Shown here piece by piece: positions 1-12,500 of a stretch of 64,000 nt of DNA. The notes below the pieces were generated by a model. That model saw nothing but the letters and a program-made list of their open reading frames with translations, was not told the DNA's origin and made no database searches. Source of the stretch: Parapristionchus giblindavisi (lineage: Eukaryota > Nematoda > Chromadorea > Rhabditida > Diplogasteridae). Both the position numbers and the translations under genes were made by a program. Positions within the stretch are counted from its first letter, which is position 1. The number at the start of each line of letters is the position of its first letter. The DNA is taken from the NCBI GenBank assembly GCA_943737045.1, contig CALSFV010000286.1, forward strand, positions 440,777 through 504,776, given 5' to 3'.

Positions 1-3000
1 ACGTAACGATTCTCATGGATATCGATTTGCCATTCCCACTCAAGGTTTATTGATTGTTTTTAAAATGGAAATTATTTCTTCCGCGTGCATGATCTTCCAA
101 CGATGATAAGTGTATGAAGCGTTTGCTATTTGAATAGATTTATTGATCGATAAATGATTGATTGCGTTCATTAATCGATAAATTTCATTGAATCATTCAA
201 TCAATGTTATTGTAGAAACCTCAACTGGTCATGTTCAAGGCGGACCTTGGTGTTCGTCTGAAGGATATGTGGAGACAGGTCAAGATTATTTAGATTATTT
301 ACAATAGAAATAGATGATAGTAATCATTCAAATGTACTAATATAGTCGTGTATTAGTATATTTAAATTAGCTATTCGATTTACTGTTTCGGCTGTTAGGT
401 TCTATACTTTTTTCTGGGTTTCTAGATTTGTATATTATGGCACGTCGATTGCACATGCAAGTATCGTGTATGTTTATTAGTTTGGTGAGACGGCGATTCA
501 CGGGGCTGCGAGTGGTTCTTTATTTGCTCGAATTACCTTGGTGGTACCGCGCTCAATCTATTACTTGGGCGTGCAACGCGAAGTCATCGGGTGTAGGCAG
601 TGAATGCTAATACGAATGAATCTAATGCGTTAACAATAGTTTCGCATTGTTATTCCTTAGACTTTTGCTACAAACGAGATATATATATATTTTTTTTAAT
701 ATTAAAAATATTTTATTGGTTTAAAAAAAACTTTGACATATTTGCAGACGAAGTCGCTGAGTCGCATTGGTGCCCACTACAAAGTGGACGAGAAGACGGC
801 AGTCATGGCCCTCCTTCACTGCGCATTCAATACTCGTATGTGATCTTGAACAGTAAATACTAGTATACGGTAGCATATCGTCTTATTGATTATTTCAGCG
901 AACTACGAGCCCGATGTTGTGCCCCTTCTGCAAGAATACCAGATCAGCTTCATGGGCTATCATGTTGTACGTGAGGGTTACGGTAGTTCTGAGGCTAATA
1001 TCGATTGATTCAGGTTGCGAAGCACGTGCTACAGTACAAGGACGAGAGAAACTGGAAGAGTCCCGTGGAGAGTTGTGTGGTAGGCGACGTTACTTATTGA
1101 TTTAACCATGTTACAGTATCCCCTGCCTGTGATCTCATGAAATCTACAGTAACCACAGTTGATCTTTGATCTTTCGCAGGAATTGCTACTGTCGCCTGCA
1201 GAGCTGTGCGTTGCACTGTACGTGGTGCATAGAGAGGCCACGAAGGGAGTCTCGGCGCGAATTCCGTGGGAATCAATTACGGTATGTTGCATTATCGATT
1301 GGCAAAGCTGAATCATTGATTTGTCTGCAGATTAGAACATTCTCGATTCCCCGCGATCAACTACATTTGTATGAAGATGTAAGCTAACTTTTTTTTAAAA
1401 TCAATAAATCAATATCTTGAAATTGCCAGACTCTTCGTGACGCAGTTGATCAATTGAGACTTCCTGATTTAGAGGAGGAGGAGAAAGCGTACGTGTATTC
1501 CTCATTTTATTGTTGATGGTTTTTTTATTAGATGCTGAATTCGAACATAAAATAAAATACGCGAAAAAGTACATAATAAAAATGGATGGCTTTTCTTTTT
1601 TAGATACTTTTGTTCATTATTTAATTATTTAAGATTGGAAGAGCAGGCTCGATTGGAAGAACTTGTGAACGCTATGATCAAGGAGACTGAAGAGGCACGA
1701 GAGAATCTCAATCGGGCTCAGGACGAATTTGTCCAAATGGTAGGCATACTGTAGTCATGAGAGTGAGATTATCGATTGGTTCTCTCTTTAAAGCGCAAGG
1801 AACATGACCAAATATTGATGAATCGTCGCCGTGGTATCGGTACGATTCTTCCAATTGGATTCGTCGAATCTGGAGAGAAGTTGGCTGAAGTGGAACAGGT
1901 ACTGTATACCCTACTCTGATTGAGGGATACCGTAATCTTGTTTATTGATTGATTGATCGTTGCAGGAGATAGAAGTGATCGAGAGCGAGATTCAAATCGT
2001 GCCTGATCTACAGAATGTGTCACGGGAGATTGGCCTCGAGGAAATGATTATGCTTGGCGGCGAAAAGATTCTCTTACGGTACTGTAAATTACTATAGGTT
2101 ACGATAGCATTGGGGTCGGTGATGTTTGCATTATGGTGTGATGATGGTGCATTGAATACGATCGACGAATACTAATAGCTCATTCGTTTCAGTGAGAAGA
2201 ACTGCGCATCGGCGAGGTTCATGGATGGAATCTACGTTTCCCCGGTTATTGATTTTATTGATTTATTTGCGTTCTATTTTTTAACAAATGTTTTATTTTC
2301 CTAGTTTTCGCCAATATACTTTTCTTGAATACATTTATGATATACTATTACTGTGCGAGCATAACATATATTTGTACATTCTAATAATTATAAACTTAAT
2401 AATTTGTAGAAGAAGGATCGTGAAGTGATCGTTCAATTGGATACCGTTGACTCTGTTCCATTCCATACGAGTATCTGCAATATCGCCTTTAAGGAACGAA
2501 AGATTCCGGTTCGTTACCTTTCAAAATTCAATTGTTGTACAATTCATTTAAATAATTTATTGCCCCCCCCCTATAGCTTTGATAGTAATTTAAAAATCTT
2601 TTTTTTATAATTTACTGATCAGATTAGAAAATTGCGAGGGATTATTCTACATTAGAAGGTTATTGATTCGACTTTCTAATCTTGCACTACTGTACATTTC
2701 CTCTCCATTTCAGATTATGTGTGAAGGTCTGCGTGTCGTGGCTGAGGCTCGTCATCCGTGCAAACCGAACCTTCCCGGTCTCTACTCGGGCACAATTGGA
2801 GCCCGCTTCGATATCAACAAGCAGCAGTACCTGGTGAGCGAACTGTAGTGGGATACGGTAGGTCGCGGGGTCACAGTAGATTGCGGTAGTGTACTGTAGC
2901 AGGGTGTTGGATTGATAATTTCTCCCTATATTCAGATCTTCTTCGATGACAATTTCGATATGTTTGTCAATGCACGCAAGACATTCCTCATGGCCGATCA

Positions 3001-3632
3001 ACCTTTCCACAATGGTGTATTCAGAAAGGTACTGTGGATACCGTAATCTCTCAGATGCTTCTGATCGATTACGGTATGCCTGAAACACAAAATATTCGGT
3101 AAACATTCAGGAGCTCGTATACAAATATCTGGCGCCGAACCTGAACGATGACGCAGCGTCGTACGAGAGAAGCATGTAAGATCAAAGATCTACTGATTAT
3201 TGATTTACTGATCTTTGATTTTTTGCAGTTTCATGGAGCGCTTCTGGGCCAAGTATCCCTACTGGTTGCTGGTGAAGATGACGAAGAAGCAGAGGATTAA
3301 TGTATGTCGATTGATCTTTGATCTTTGGTCTTTGATCTTATAATGTTCAGGCTCGTGCTCGTGATGGTAGTAGTAAGTCGGCAATTGTGATAGATGTGGA
3401 TCGTGCCGTTTGTAAACTTCGATTCGATCAACAAACGGTCAGTAACACTACACTGATTGTGATTAACAGTTTATTATTTGATCTTTGATCTTTGATCTCT
3501 TGTTTGAAGGGTCCGGATGGTGGTTGCACGCTGGAGCCGTGCACGAGACACGCAAAGCACGATGAAGAGTGGATGTGGAGAGGAAGTGTGCGACTGGCTC
3601 AGATTGTGAGTATTATTTGGGTTATTAAACTT

Positions 3633-3665
<33 letters not shown>

Positions 3666-6600
3666 TCAGCGCAACGAGTACGCATTCGAGAAGCTCATGT
3701 CAGAGATGCGCAATAGTCGGGAACCACGATACATTGAAGACAATGGTACAGTTGATCTTTGATCTTTTAAATCATGATCTTTGATCTTTGATCTTTTAAA
3801 TCATGATCTTTGATCTTTGAGACATTGTCTTCCTGCCCGGTCCGAATCCTACGACAGCGGCTCTGATGTACGATCGTTTGGCTGTCTCTAACAGTAAACA
3901 GAATCGACGACAGAGACGACACAATAATGTGGGAGGAGGAAACATCTTTGAGGTCTCTTTGGTCACTTTCATCTTTAAAGACGTGCATATTTCAAACTCT
4001 CTGCTCTGGCAATGCTCTCTCGTTTTCCTTATCTTCGAGAGAGCATGGCTAGAGCAGAGAGTAAAATTAGCTAGGGATGTATCTTTAGTACATACATTAG
4101 TACATTGATCTAGAACAAATTTATATTTGTACTTGCAGCCCGCTGTGCCGGATGTACGTCGAGCACTTGATGAATCAATCAGTTCTCAGCGGAAAACGGT
4201 AGGTTACTGTACGAGTACTGTAATGGCTTAATCTGTAGTCGGTATTCATTGTTCGGTTGATTTGTCTTGTCATAACTTGAAGACAATAGTGCGCATAATG
4301 CAGTAAACGTTGTATTCATTTTGTTCAGATGCGCAAGTCCGGTATGCCATCCCAGTTCGAGCCTTCGATTCGTCCCGCGGTTCCCAAGAAGAGAGTCTTC
4401 GTCAGTCAGGTATACTGTAGTCGATGAGGGATTTATTGATTGATCAACAGTTGTTTCAGAAGAAGACTGTTCATCACAATGTCGAGAAGCTCACGTATCA
4501 TGAGAGCATGTACCATACGTCATGTAATCATGAATGTCTCAAGGTAGGATTGATCTTTGATCTTTTCGAATTGATATTATCGCATTTTTGTATACTGCAG
4601 TATATTAGCAACACGAAACAACGAATCACCAGGTTGCATGCCTGGTCCATTCCACCCACCGACTTGATCTGTACGAATTAATCTTTGATCTCTTTGTATA
4701 GGGCATGGATGCAGATCCTTCCCTCTCTCGTTTCCATTCCTACTCTCCCTTCTTCATTCCCGTTATGTGTGGATGGAGGAGAATGGTTAGTTTTTTGCAA
4801 TTATATTTATTTTCTTTGCTATTGTTTGTATTTTTCTATAACATTTTGCTCTAATTTCAGCGTGAGACGCACACGAAGAGGAAGGGAGCTAGGGTGAGAT
4901 TCGTTTTCTTTTTTTCTATTCCTTTCCACCATTTTATCTATCTCCATACCGTCTTGCAATAAGTTATAGCGTACGTGGAAAACGTTCCGATAGATTGTTA
5001 TGCAGATAAAAATTAGAATTTTTCTTACAAATCTGAAATAAATGCACGGTTTTGTTGTTGCTTCTGCAGTCAGCCATACTCGTAGATTGCAGCGTCCATT
5101 ACGGATTTCTCTGGACATTGGTAACGTATTCTAGATTATGGATACTCATTCATAACTATTTATTGGTTCCAGATCCTCGTCTACTATAGGGCTCCTTGCA
5201 GTCGCACTCTAAACTTCATGAGTGATATCGCCGACTATCTAGAGGTATACGGTAGCCTGATATTTGATCTTTGCTCGTTTATTGATCCTTGATCTTTTCA
5301 GAATACACGATCAGAGCTCACGATTGATCTCTTCTCGTTTGATCCCAAAGTAGACGAGACACGTTCTGTTATGCTCCCAGCTAAGTAAGTTATCGATCGA
5401 TAAAATTAGGATTACGGTAGTTCTTACGTTTATCGATTGGTGCCTCATTCAGGTTCAAGGTGCTCGATGACTATTCGAACGGTCGTGAGGGTCGTCCTCT
5501 TCCTGTCTACAATGAAGTTGATTCTGAGAAGATTCCTGATGTGAGTGTGATTATTGATTGGTCGAGATATTATTGATTTTTTTCAGTTCCAATATTGTGC
5601 TCGTCGTTTCCCAATGACGGACAAGGTGAACTTGACGACGATCAACAAGCAGAATTGCTCGGGATGCTCGTGCACTGGTGAATATTACTATTATTATAGT
5701 TTTTTTTCAATAGAAACTATATACACGGCGGCACAATGTGTCAAAATATTCAAAGTGTAAAGTGCACCGGTGCACTAAATTCGTCTAGCACTATCTTGGA
5801 TAGTGTTCCGGCGACCAAATTGTAAACTGAACTTTGTAACTTTGCTTTGTTGTTGATTATACCGCTGAATTGAGATAACTGCCGTGATTGGACGAAGTGT
5901 GAATGTCAACGATTGACATACAAGGAAGCACAGAGAGTGGCTAAGACTTTCCCTAGTGAATCCAAGTAAGGCATACTGTACTTTTATTGAATGATCCAAT
6001 TGACTACTGTAGATGTTGAGATGATTGAATAGTGTAGATGCGGATTCGCAATTATCGATTGATTTAATGATCGTAGGATAATAATGCACGGTTCAATTGT
6101 AACGAAAATAAAAGAAAAATCATGTAAACTCATCTTTACAAGTCTCTCGCCTTATTTTCTCTTCTTTTTTTGTGACTGTTGAACACGACAAAAATTCGAT
6201 AATCAATCAATAATCAATCGATATCTCTTGCAGAGGCTACATTGATCGTCGTCTCAACGAGAAGATGTTCAGTGGAGTGTACGAGTGCAATGACAATTGC
6301 GCCTGCAACAGAAAGAGGTATACGATATCCTTTGATTTATTTATTGATTTTATAACGATATTGATATATTGATTGATGCCAATCGTATGCACTGTTCAGA
6401 TGTTTCAATCGCGTCGTTCAGAACGATATCAAGATTCCACTACAGGTGGGTGTATTGATTATTTTTTTTTGATTATTATGTTTCATGATGTGCTATAGAG
6501 TGTGTAATCATCCATTGATTTCCTCTTCTTACGATCTCGATTTTTAGTCCACTCACGATCTCTTGTTAGACAAAACAACATAATTTTGTGAATGTATGAT

Positions 6601-9069
6601 TTCATTTGTTGGTTGGTCGACAAAGTTTTAATAAAAATCAATAATTATTCAGATCATGAAAACACCCGGTATGGGTTGGGGTCTGCGCACGTTGGTCGAT
6701 CTCCCTCCTGGCACGTTCGTCTGCAATTACAATGGTGAGTTGATCTTTGATCTTTAGACTTTAATCTTTGATCTCAGGTGGTCTGCTGACAGACGCTATA
6801 GCCGAATCCTGGAATGAGGGCGATGAGTACTTTGCTGATCTGGACATGCTCGCTGTGGTGAGTTGATCTTTGATCTTTGTTTTTTTAGGCATTCATATTT
6901 TAGCATTATAGTGGTATAGGCTGTCTCCAAAAGATCAAAGATCAAATATGACTTCATTAAGGTGGAAGATCTGAAAGCGAACGCTGGAACAGATCTACTC
7001 GAAGATGCGGGTGTTGATGTCAATGATGAGATCGATGAGAAAGAGTACGCTACTTTGTTGTTTATTGATTGATTGGGAATACTTGAAGATGCTTCATTTC
7101 ACTTTAATCTCGCTATATTTAGTACCAAACTACGGTTGTGAGTATTCTTCCTCTCTCTCTCTCTTTTAGCATGTCTCACTCTCAAATGATCTCTAATATC
7201 TTCTCTTGTGTGTTATTGTTACATTGTAGACATCTCCAATAATACACCATGCTATAATGCGTGATTGCGATATAACTTATCGATTTGTCATTGACCTGAC
7301 ACAGCGTACTCTAATTGACCTATTGGATAGGTATTAATATTATATCAGGAAGGCACGTGTGGCAGCAGCAGAGGCTCGTCAACGACGTGCTGATCGTCGT
7401 GCCTCACCCAATGATGAACCTCATGTGGAAGAAGATGAGGAAGAAGATGAAGGAGTGGATGAAGGAGGAGGAGATGATAGTGGGGCTGAGATGGATGGAG
7501 GAGATGGGAGTGAGGAGAAGAGTGAAGATGGAGATGGAGATGGGGGAGGAGGTAGAGGAGGAGGAGCGAAGAAGGTGAACAAAGATTGATAGAATGTTAT
7601 TAGAAGAAAATACACAGACGAGAGAGTGAGCAAAAATGGGGGAGTTTTCTCTGCTTTTCGTTTCTTTTCGCTTAACTTTTGAACAGAGTTTAATTGTATA
7701 GTCTTGAGAGGAGTGGATGTAGCCATAATGAGTGAGAATGGAATGGAGGGCGAAAGAACTAAATAAAATCACTTATTTTTATCACATTTAAGAGAACTTC
7801 ATCTATGATTGATTTCCTCATTTTCTCAGTTCATTGCTCGAGAAACGCTTTAATTAACAGGCTCGAGGTGACTCTGAAGAACAGGCCTCGTCCTCCGATG
7901 CTGTACCGATGGAGCAGGAACCGGCATCATCATCTAAGACTCCGCCCACTCAAGATGCTTCCCAGAAGGCTAAATCGACCGAACCGGCAGCACCCAAGTT
8001 CCTGCTGCCTATCAAGGATGAAAGGGATCGAGTGCGTTTGTTGATTTATCGATTGATTTTATGTGATTTTTTGATTTATCGATTGATTTTGATCCATTTA
8101 TTGATTGTTAATATTTTTCAGTTCCGCTTCGAGCAGTACTTTGAGAACGAGGACATCACATCGTTGTACATCATAGACGCCAAGACTTCGGGAAATCTTG
8201 GAAGGTGAATTTGTGTCTTTGTAAAGGAATACGATAGAGATGGAGAAATTGATCGCTGTTTTCATATTATTCCTTATCAAATTCACCGATAAAACGCGCG
8301 ATAAATTGGCTTAACCATTGATTCTTATTGATATCACAATATTGATTACTTGAGAAATAAAGCAATCAATACTATCTTGTGTTTACAGATTGCTCAACCA
8401 CTCATGTGATCCGAACATTATGGTGCAACATGTACTAGTGGACACTCATGATCTCCGTCTACCATGGGTGGCCTTCTTTACGAAGAGATTCATCGAGGCT
8501 GGAGAGGTTATTGATTGATTCATCATAATGATTAGTGAATACCTACAGTAATCTTGCCTGCTCAAGGAGCTTAATATTCAATTTATATCATTATTTCTCT
8601 GATGGAATCGACAATGAAAACAGAGGATAAATGAAAGGGGAGATGGAGGTCCGCCATTTGTAGGGAACACCCAAAATGGTGTTTTAAATAGGGGAGATGG
8701 AGGTCCGCCATTTGTAGGGAACACCCAAAATGGCGTTTTAAATGTATTTATTGTGGGAAAACCCCTTTCCTGCATTGTTTCTTCCCTTTTATTGGGTCCG
8801 CAAAATCCAATATTTTGGGGTCGAGTGGGTCCCGAAAATTATACTTTTATATCCACTGAATGGAAAAACGACCCCATGTGATTCGTGCCATGTCCTGTAC
8901 TTTATTTAAAGTACGTACTTGTACCGTAATCAGCAATAATCGTAATTATGTTGATTCATTGTAGGAGCTCTGCTGGGACTATGGCTGGAATCCAAGTGAT
9001 AACCCAGACGAGAGACGAGGTCTCAAGTGCAACTGTGGTGCCGAAAATTGCAAGGTCGACCTGCTTTAA
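1..9069 (+). CDS. met-2: SETDB1/MET-2-type histone H3K9 methyltransferase (multi-exon, 5' end outside window)
   Basis: Nuclear enzyme that methylates histone H3 lysine 9 using S-adenosylmethionine (family knowledge). Exons in order show: an N-terminal part with no domain I recognise (about 1-1380); a Glu/Arg-rich coiled coil (about 1636-1740, [20 protein letters not shown]); Tudor-like exons (2411-3606, including [16 protein letters not shown] and [12 protein letters not shown]); an MBD core (5173-5244, [20 protein letters not shown]); a Cys-rich pre-SET (about 5584-6450, [34 protein letters not shown]); a first SET half (6653-6860, [18 protein letters not shown]); an acidic insert rich in Glu, Asp and Gly (6950-8031); and a second SET half (8122-9069) with [25 protein letters not shown] and the post-[11 protein letters not shown]. 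The split SET domain is diagnostic of SETDB1. Exon phases join from at least 737 onward, and exons at about 1-44 and 218-280 fit the same frame, so the true start lies upstream. The identification is secure; the first exons are less certain. Confidence 0.93.
3972..4088. repeat. Short palindromic repeat, AAAGGCAC family, copy 1 (reverse orientation)
   Basis: An imperfect inverted repeat of about 115 bp inside a met-2 intron. It begins CTTTAAAGACGTGC and contains CTCTCTGCTCTGGC paired with GCTAGAGCAGAGAG. It aligns in reverse orientation with the elements at 11966-12075 and 41306-41428. It has no coding potential and is probably a non-autonomous DNA element. Confidence 0.7.
8637..8743. repeat. 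Two-copy tandem repeat, 54-bp period
   Basis: Two nearly identical adjacent copies (8637-8690 and 8691-8743), each starting GGGGAGATGGAGGTCCGCC and containing GGAACACCCAAAATGG. They lie in the long intron just before the last met-2 exon. I see only one or two base differences between copies, so the duplication looks recent. Confidence 0.85.
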
Positions 9070-9538
9070 TTGTGGATTATGGTAGACTGTTCATTATTGA
9101 TATCTCACCTTTCATATTGTATATTTTCATATAGTTCTCGAGTACGGTAGAGTATGAGTTTTTCTCCCTATAATTGTATTGTCCTATTATTCTCAAGTAA
9201 TCGATTCAACTGAACAGTGTTCGAATTTTATGTTACTACTTTTATCGTTGATAAGTTATTGATTGATTATCTGTGAATATATAAGTTTTATGTCTCTTTG
9301 AATATTTTTGTATTGGAATAATCTCGTATCATGATCTCCTTCTCAATCTTTTGCCAGTTGATTTTGATAAATAATTTATATATTAAGTAGTGTTTCATGC
9401 AATGCAAAGTAAGTAGCACACCTTATTGCGGTATCTGACAAGAGATGAGAAATGTTTAATAAATTAATTTGGTGAATCGGTCCGCTTTGCCCTTTATTAT
9501 TTTCATCGTTCACGATCACCTATAATTTCATCAGCGCC

Positions 9539-12500
9539 ATGCTGACCTTTGCTCGATTTGTGCTGCGAGTGAAACCTCTATCTCGCGGGTTGATTCTCTC
9601 CGTGCGAAGACAACAACATAGCTGTCTGTCTCCGACAAATGGTAGGCTTGGCTTTAATTATTGATTAACTTTTGTAATTGGCTTCTCCTACCTATACCAT
9701 TAATTGATTTTCTGAAAATGTAATTATTGATCGTTATGTTCAGTCTACAGTAACCTATCGAGACGAGTTTTCTCATCGATTGATGGTAAGAAGAATACAG
9801 TAGTCTACAAGCAGCTACAACCGGTGGAGCATGTCCTACTTAGACCGGATACTTATATTGGATCTACCGTACCCGCCGAAGATACGGTAAGAATGGTCAT
9901 AAAAAAGAAAAGAAAATTTTGGAGAGAGCGTGTAAGACGAGTAAAGTTTTCACTGTACGCTAGTTCTATTCGCTAGTTTTGAATATGGCATCAATGAGAA
10001 GAATGAGAGTGAACAGGTTGATTTATGTTTCATGAAGGAATGATATTGCTCTTTGTCTATTTGCTAGCAATGTGTGAAACATAACCTTAATCATTTTATA
10101 TGATTACTTTACCATCAGATATATGTCATTGTTATTAATATTAAAGTATGTTTACTATTAGTTAGATGTAATTTAAGTAAAATATAAATAATTAAGAGAG
10201 ACTATCTGACTCAGTGAACATATTTTGCTTATGGCTTGGCACTTGGCCAGAAAGTGATATGAACCGATCGGGCCCAAATCGTGCACAGTTGTAGTATGGG
10301 GTGGCATGAGCTCACAGACGGAGTTTGGGTTCGTCATATCTGCACCCTCGCTAAATAAAGTAAGTTCGATAAAGTGGCATCAAAATTTTAAAGTTTACGC
10401 ATTGGTTCGATATGTGTATACGACGAAGGGTAATAGTAAGCAGGTAAATTCAACCAAGTATCATCCCGGTCCAAAACCGTGGGGCCGAGAAAAAATAAAA
10501 ATATTAATAAAATAACAATAAAATATTTTCTTTTATTTTTCCTAAAATTGCCTATCGGTGAGGGTCATTTTTTATTCCTTCAATTTGACGAGTATTCATT
10601 ACTGAAATTACTATACGAAACTGAACTGAAACACAATCGTGGAAGTTTGCCTTATTCCCGAAAAACCACGACCAACTCGCCTTTTTATCGCAAACTGAGC
10701 CGATAAAGCGTGCGCCGCCTACCGTAATACAAAGGCGGAAATTCAAAATTCGGCAATCACTGTTTCTTTTCATTCGATTTCGGTATTATATTATTGTTTT
10801 CTTTTATCATTTGGTTGTTATCTGAATATCTGAGGAGTAATATTATACTATTTTTCGAAAAAAAATATGAAAAAATGCCGAATTTTGAATTTACATATTT
10901 GGATTACGGTAAGCGGCGCCCGCTTTATCGGCTCAGTTTACGATAAAAAGGCGAGTTGGTCGTGGTTTTTCGGGAATAAGGCAAACTTCCACGATTGTGT
11001 TTCAGTTCAGTTTCGTATAGTAATTTCAGTAATGAATACTCGTCAAATTGAAGGAATAAAAAATGACCCTCACCGATAGGCAATTTTAGGAAAAATAAAA
11101 GAAAATATTTTATTGTTATTTTATTAATATTTTTATTTTTTCTCGGCCCCACGGTTTTGGACCGGGATGATACTTGGTTGAATTTACCTGCTTACTATTA
11201 CCCTTCGTCGTATACACATATCGAACCAATGCGTAAACTTTAAAATTTTGAAGCCACTTTATCGAACTTATTTTATTTAGCGAGGGTGCAGATATGACGA
11301 ACCCAAACTTCGTCTGTAAGCTCATGCCACCCCGTACTACAGCTGTGCACGATTTGGTCCCGATCGGTTCATATCACTTTTTGGCCAAGTGCCAAGAGAA
11401 TGTCACTTGAGCCAGATAGTTTCTCTTAAATATATTCAAGATGTGGATATATGGGAAGGGACGAATGTTTCGACGACCGTGCACTTTTTCGCCTGGTTTA
11501 CTCAAGATTGTCGATGAGGTATTATTGATTTATTGATTTCAAAAGAATTTATTGATTGATTTTCAAAGATTCTCGTGAACGCCGCTGACAACAAGGAGCG
11601 TGACGAACGCATGACCGAAATAAGAGTGGATATCGATCGGTGAGTAAGGCGCATTACAGTACTTTATACTCATTTTGGTTACGGTAGAAATGGTTACTGT
11701 ATATTTGCAGTGATTCGGGATCGATATCAGTGTGGAATGATGGGCGTGGTCTGCCGATTGAGAGATTATCGATCGATAAGACTATGACGTCATCAGAATA
11801 CGTGCCATCTCTCGTATTCGGATCACTCTACACATCATCCAATTACGATGATAATCAAGTGAAGACTGTTGGTGAGTGGAAAAATCGATAATCGAAATCG
11901 ATAATGTCCCACTACTTTATTGTTTTAGCACACCGTGTTGTGTTCTCTGTTGAAATTAATTTTTCTTTAAAGGCACACCCCAAGCTAATTTTACTCTCCG
12001 CATTGGCAATACACTCTCGTAGACAAAGAAAGCGAGAGAGTGTGGCCGGAGAGGAGAGTTTCAAATTGCTCGGGTATAGCTAGCTAGAGAGAGAGGGTAT
12101 CTATATAAAGAGAGAGACAAATAGGAAAGACTAAAATGGGTTGTGTTAGAGTTTAAAATGAAAAAATAAAAAAGAATCTAAAAAGATCCAGTGCTTCTGC
12201 CCCTGGTCCTAGACACTGGACCGGCCTGTGCGATCTATGTTACGGGGTCGTTCTGGCTTGCAAAACGAAGAGAAGACTGGAGAGTAGACTATTGGCCACC
12301 GAATAAATTCAAATAGGATGAAATAGGTCACATTGCACTGAATGAATCCTCATTCTTTACTCAATTTTTATGCTAAACATTATTTTTTCCTATGAATAAA
12401 CTCGCATACCTTAAACTACTCTCGCCCGATATATTCGTGTTTCAACACAGTGTTTTTGGTTAGAGATTTCTCTCAATTTTGATACCACGTCCAACTCTCT

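Noticed and set aside
428..610. Small open frame upstream of the met-2 exons
   Set aside because: The phase-consistent met-2 exon chain can pass directly from the exon ending at 280 to the one starting near 747. The frame has no homology and its splice signals do not fit.
7404..7772. Ser-rich minus-strand open frame
   Set aside because: It is antisense to the Glu/Asp-rich insert of the SETDB1 SET domain, so the composition is a by-product.
10306..11325. Four open frames of 69-75 residues in the topoisomerase intron
   Set aside because: They are mirror images in the two arms of the foldback element, with no homology or start context. Palindromy explains them.
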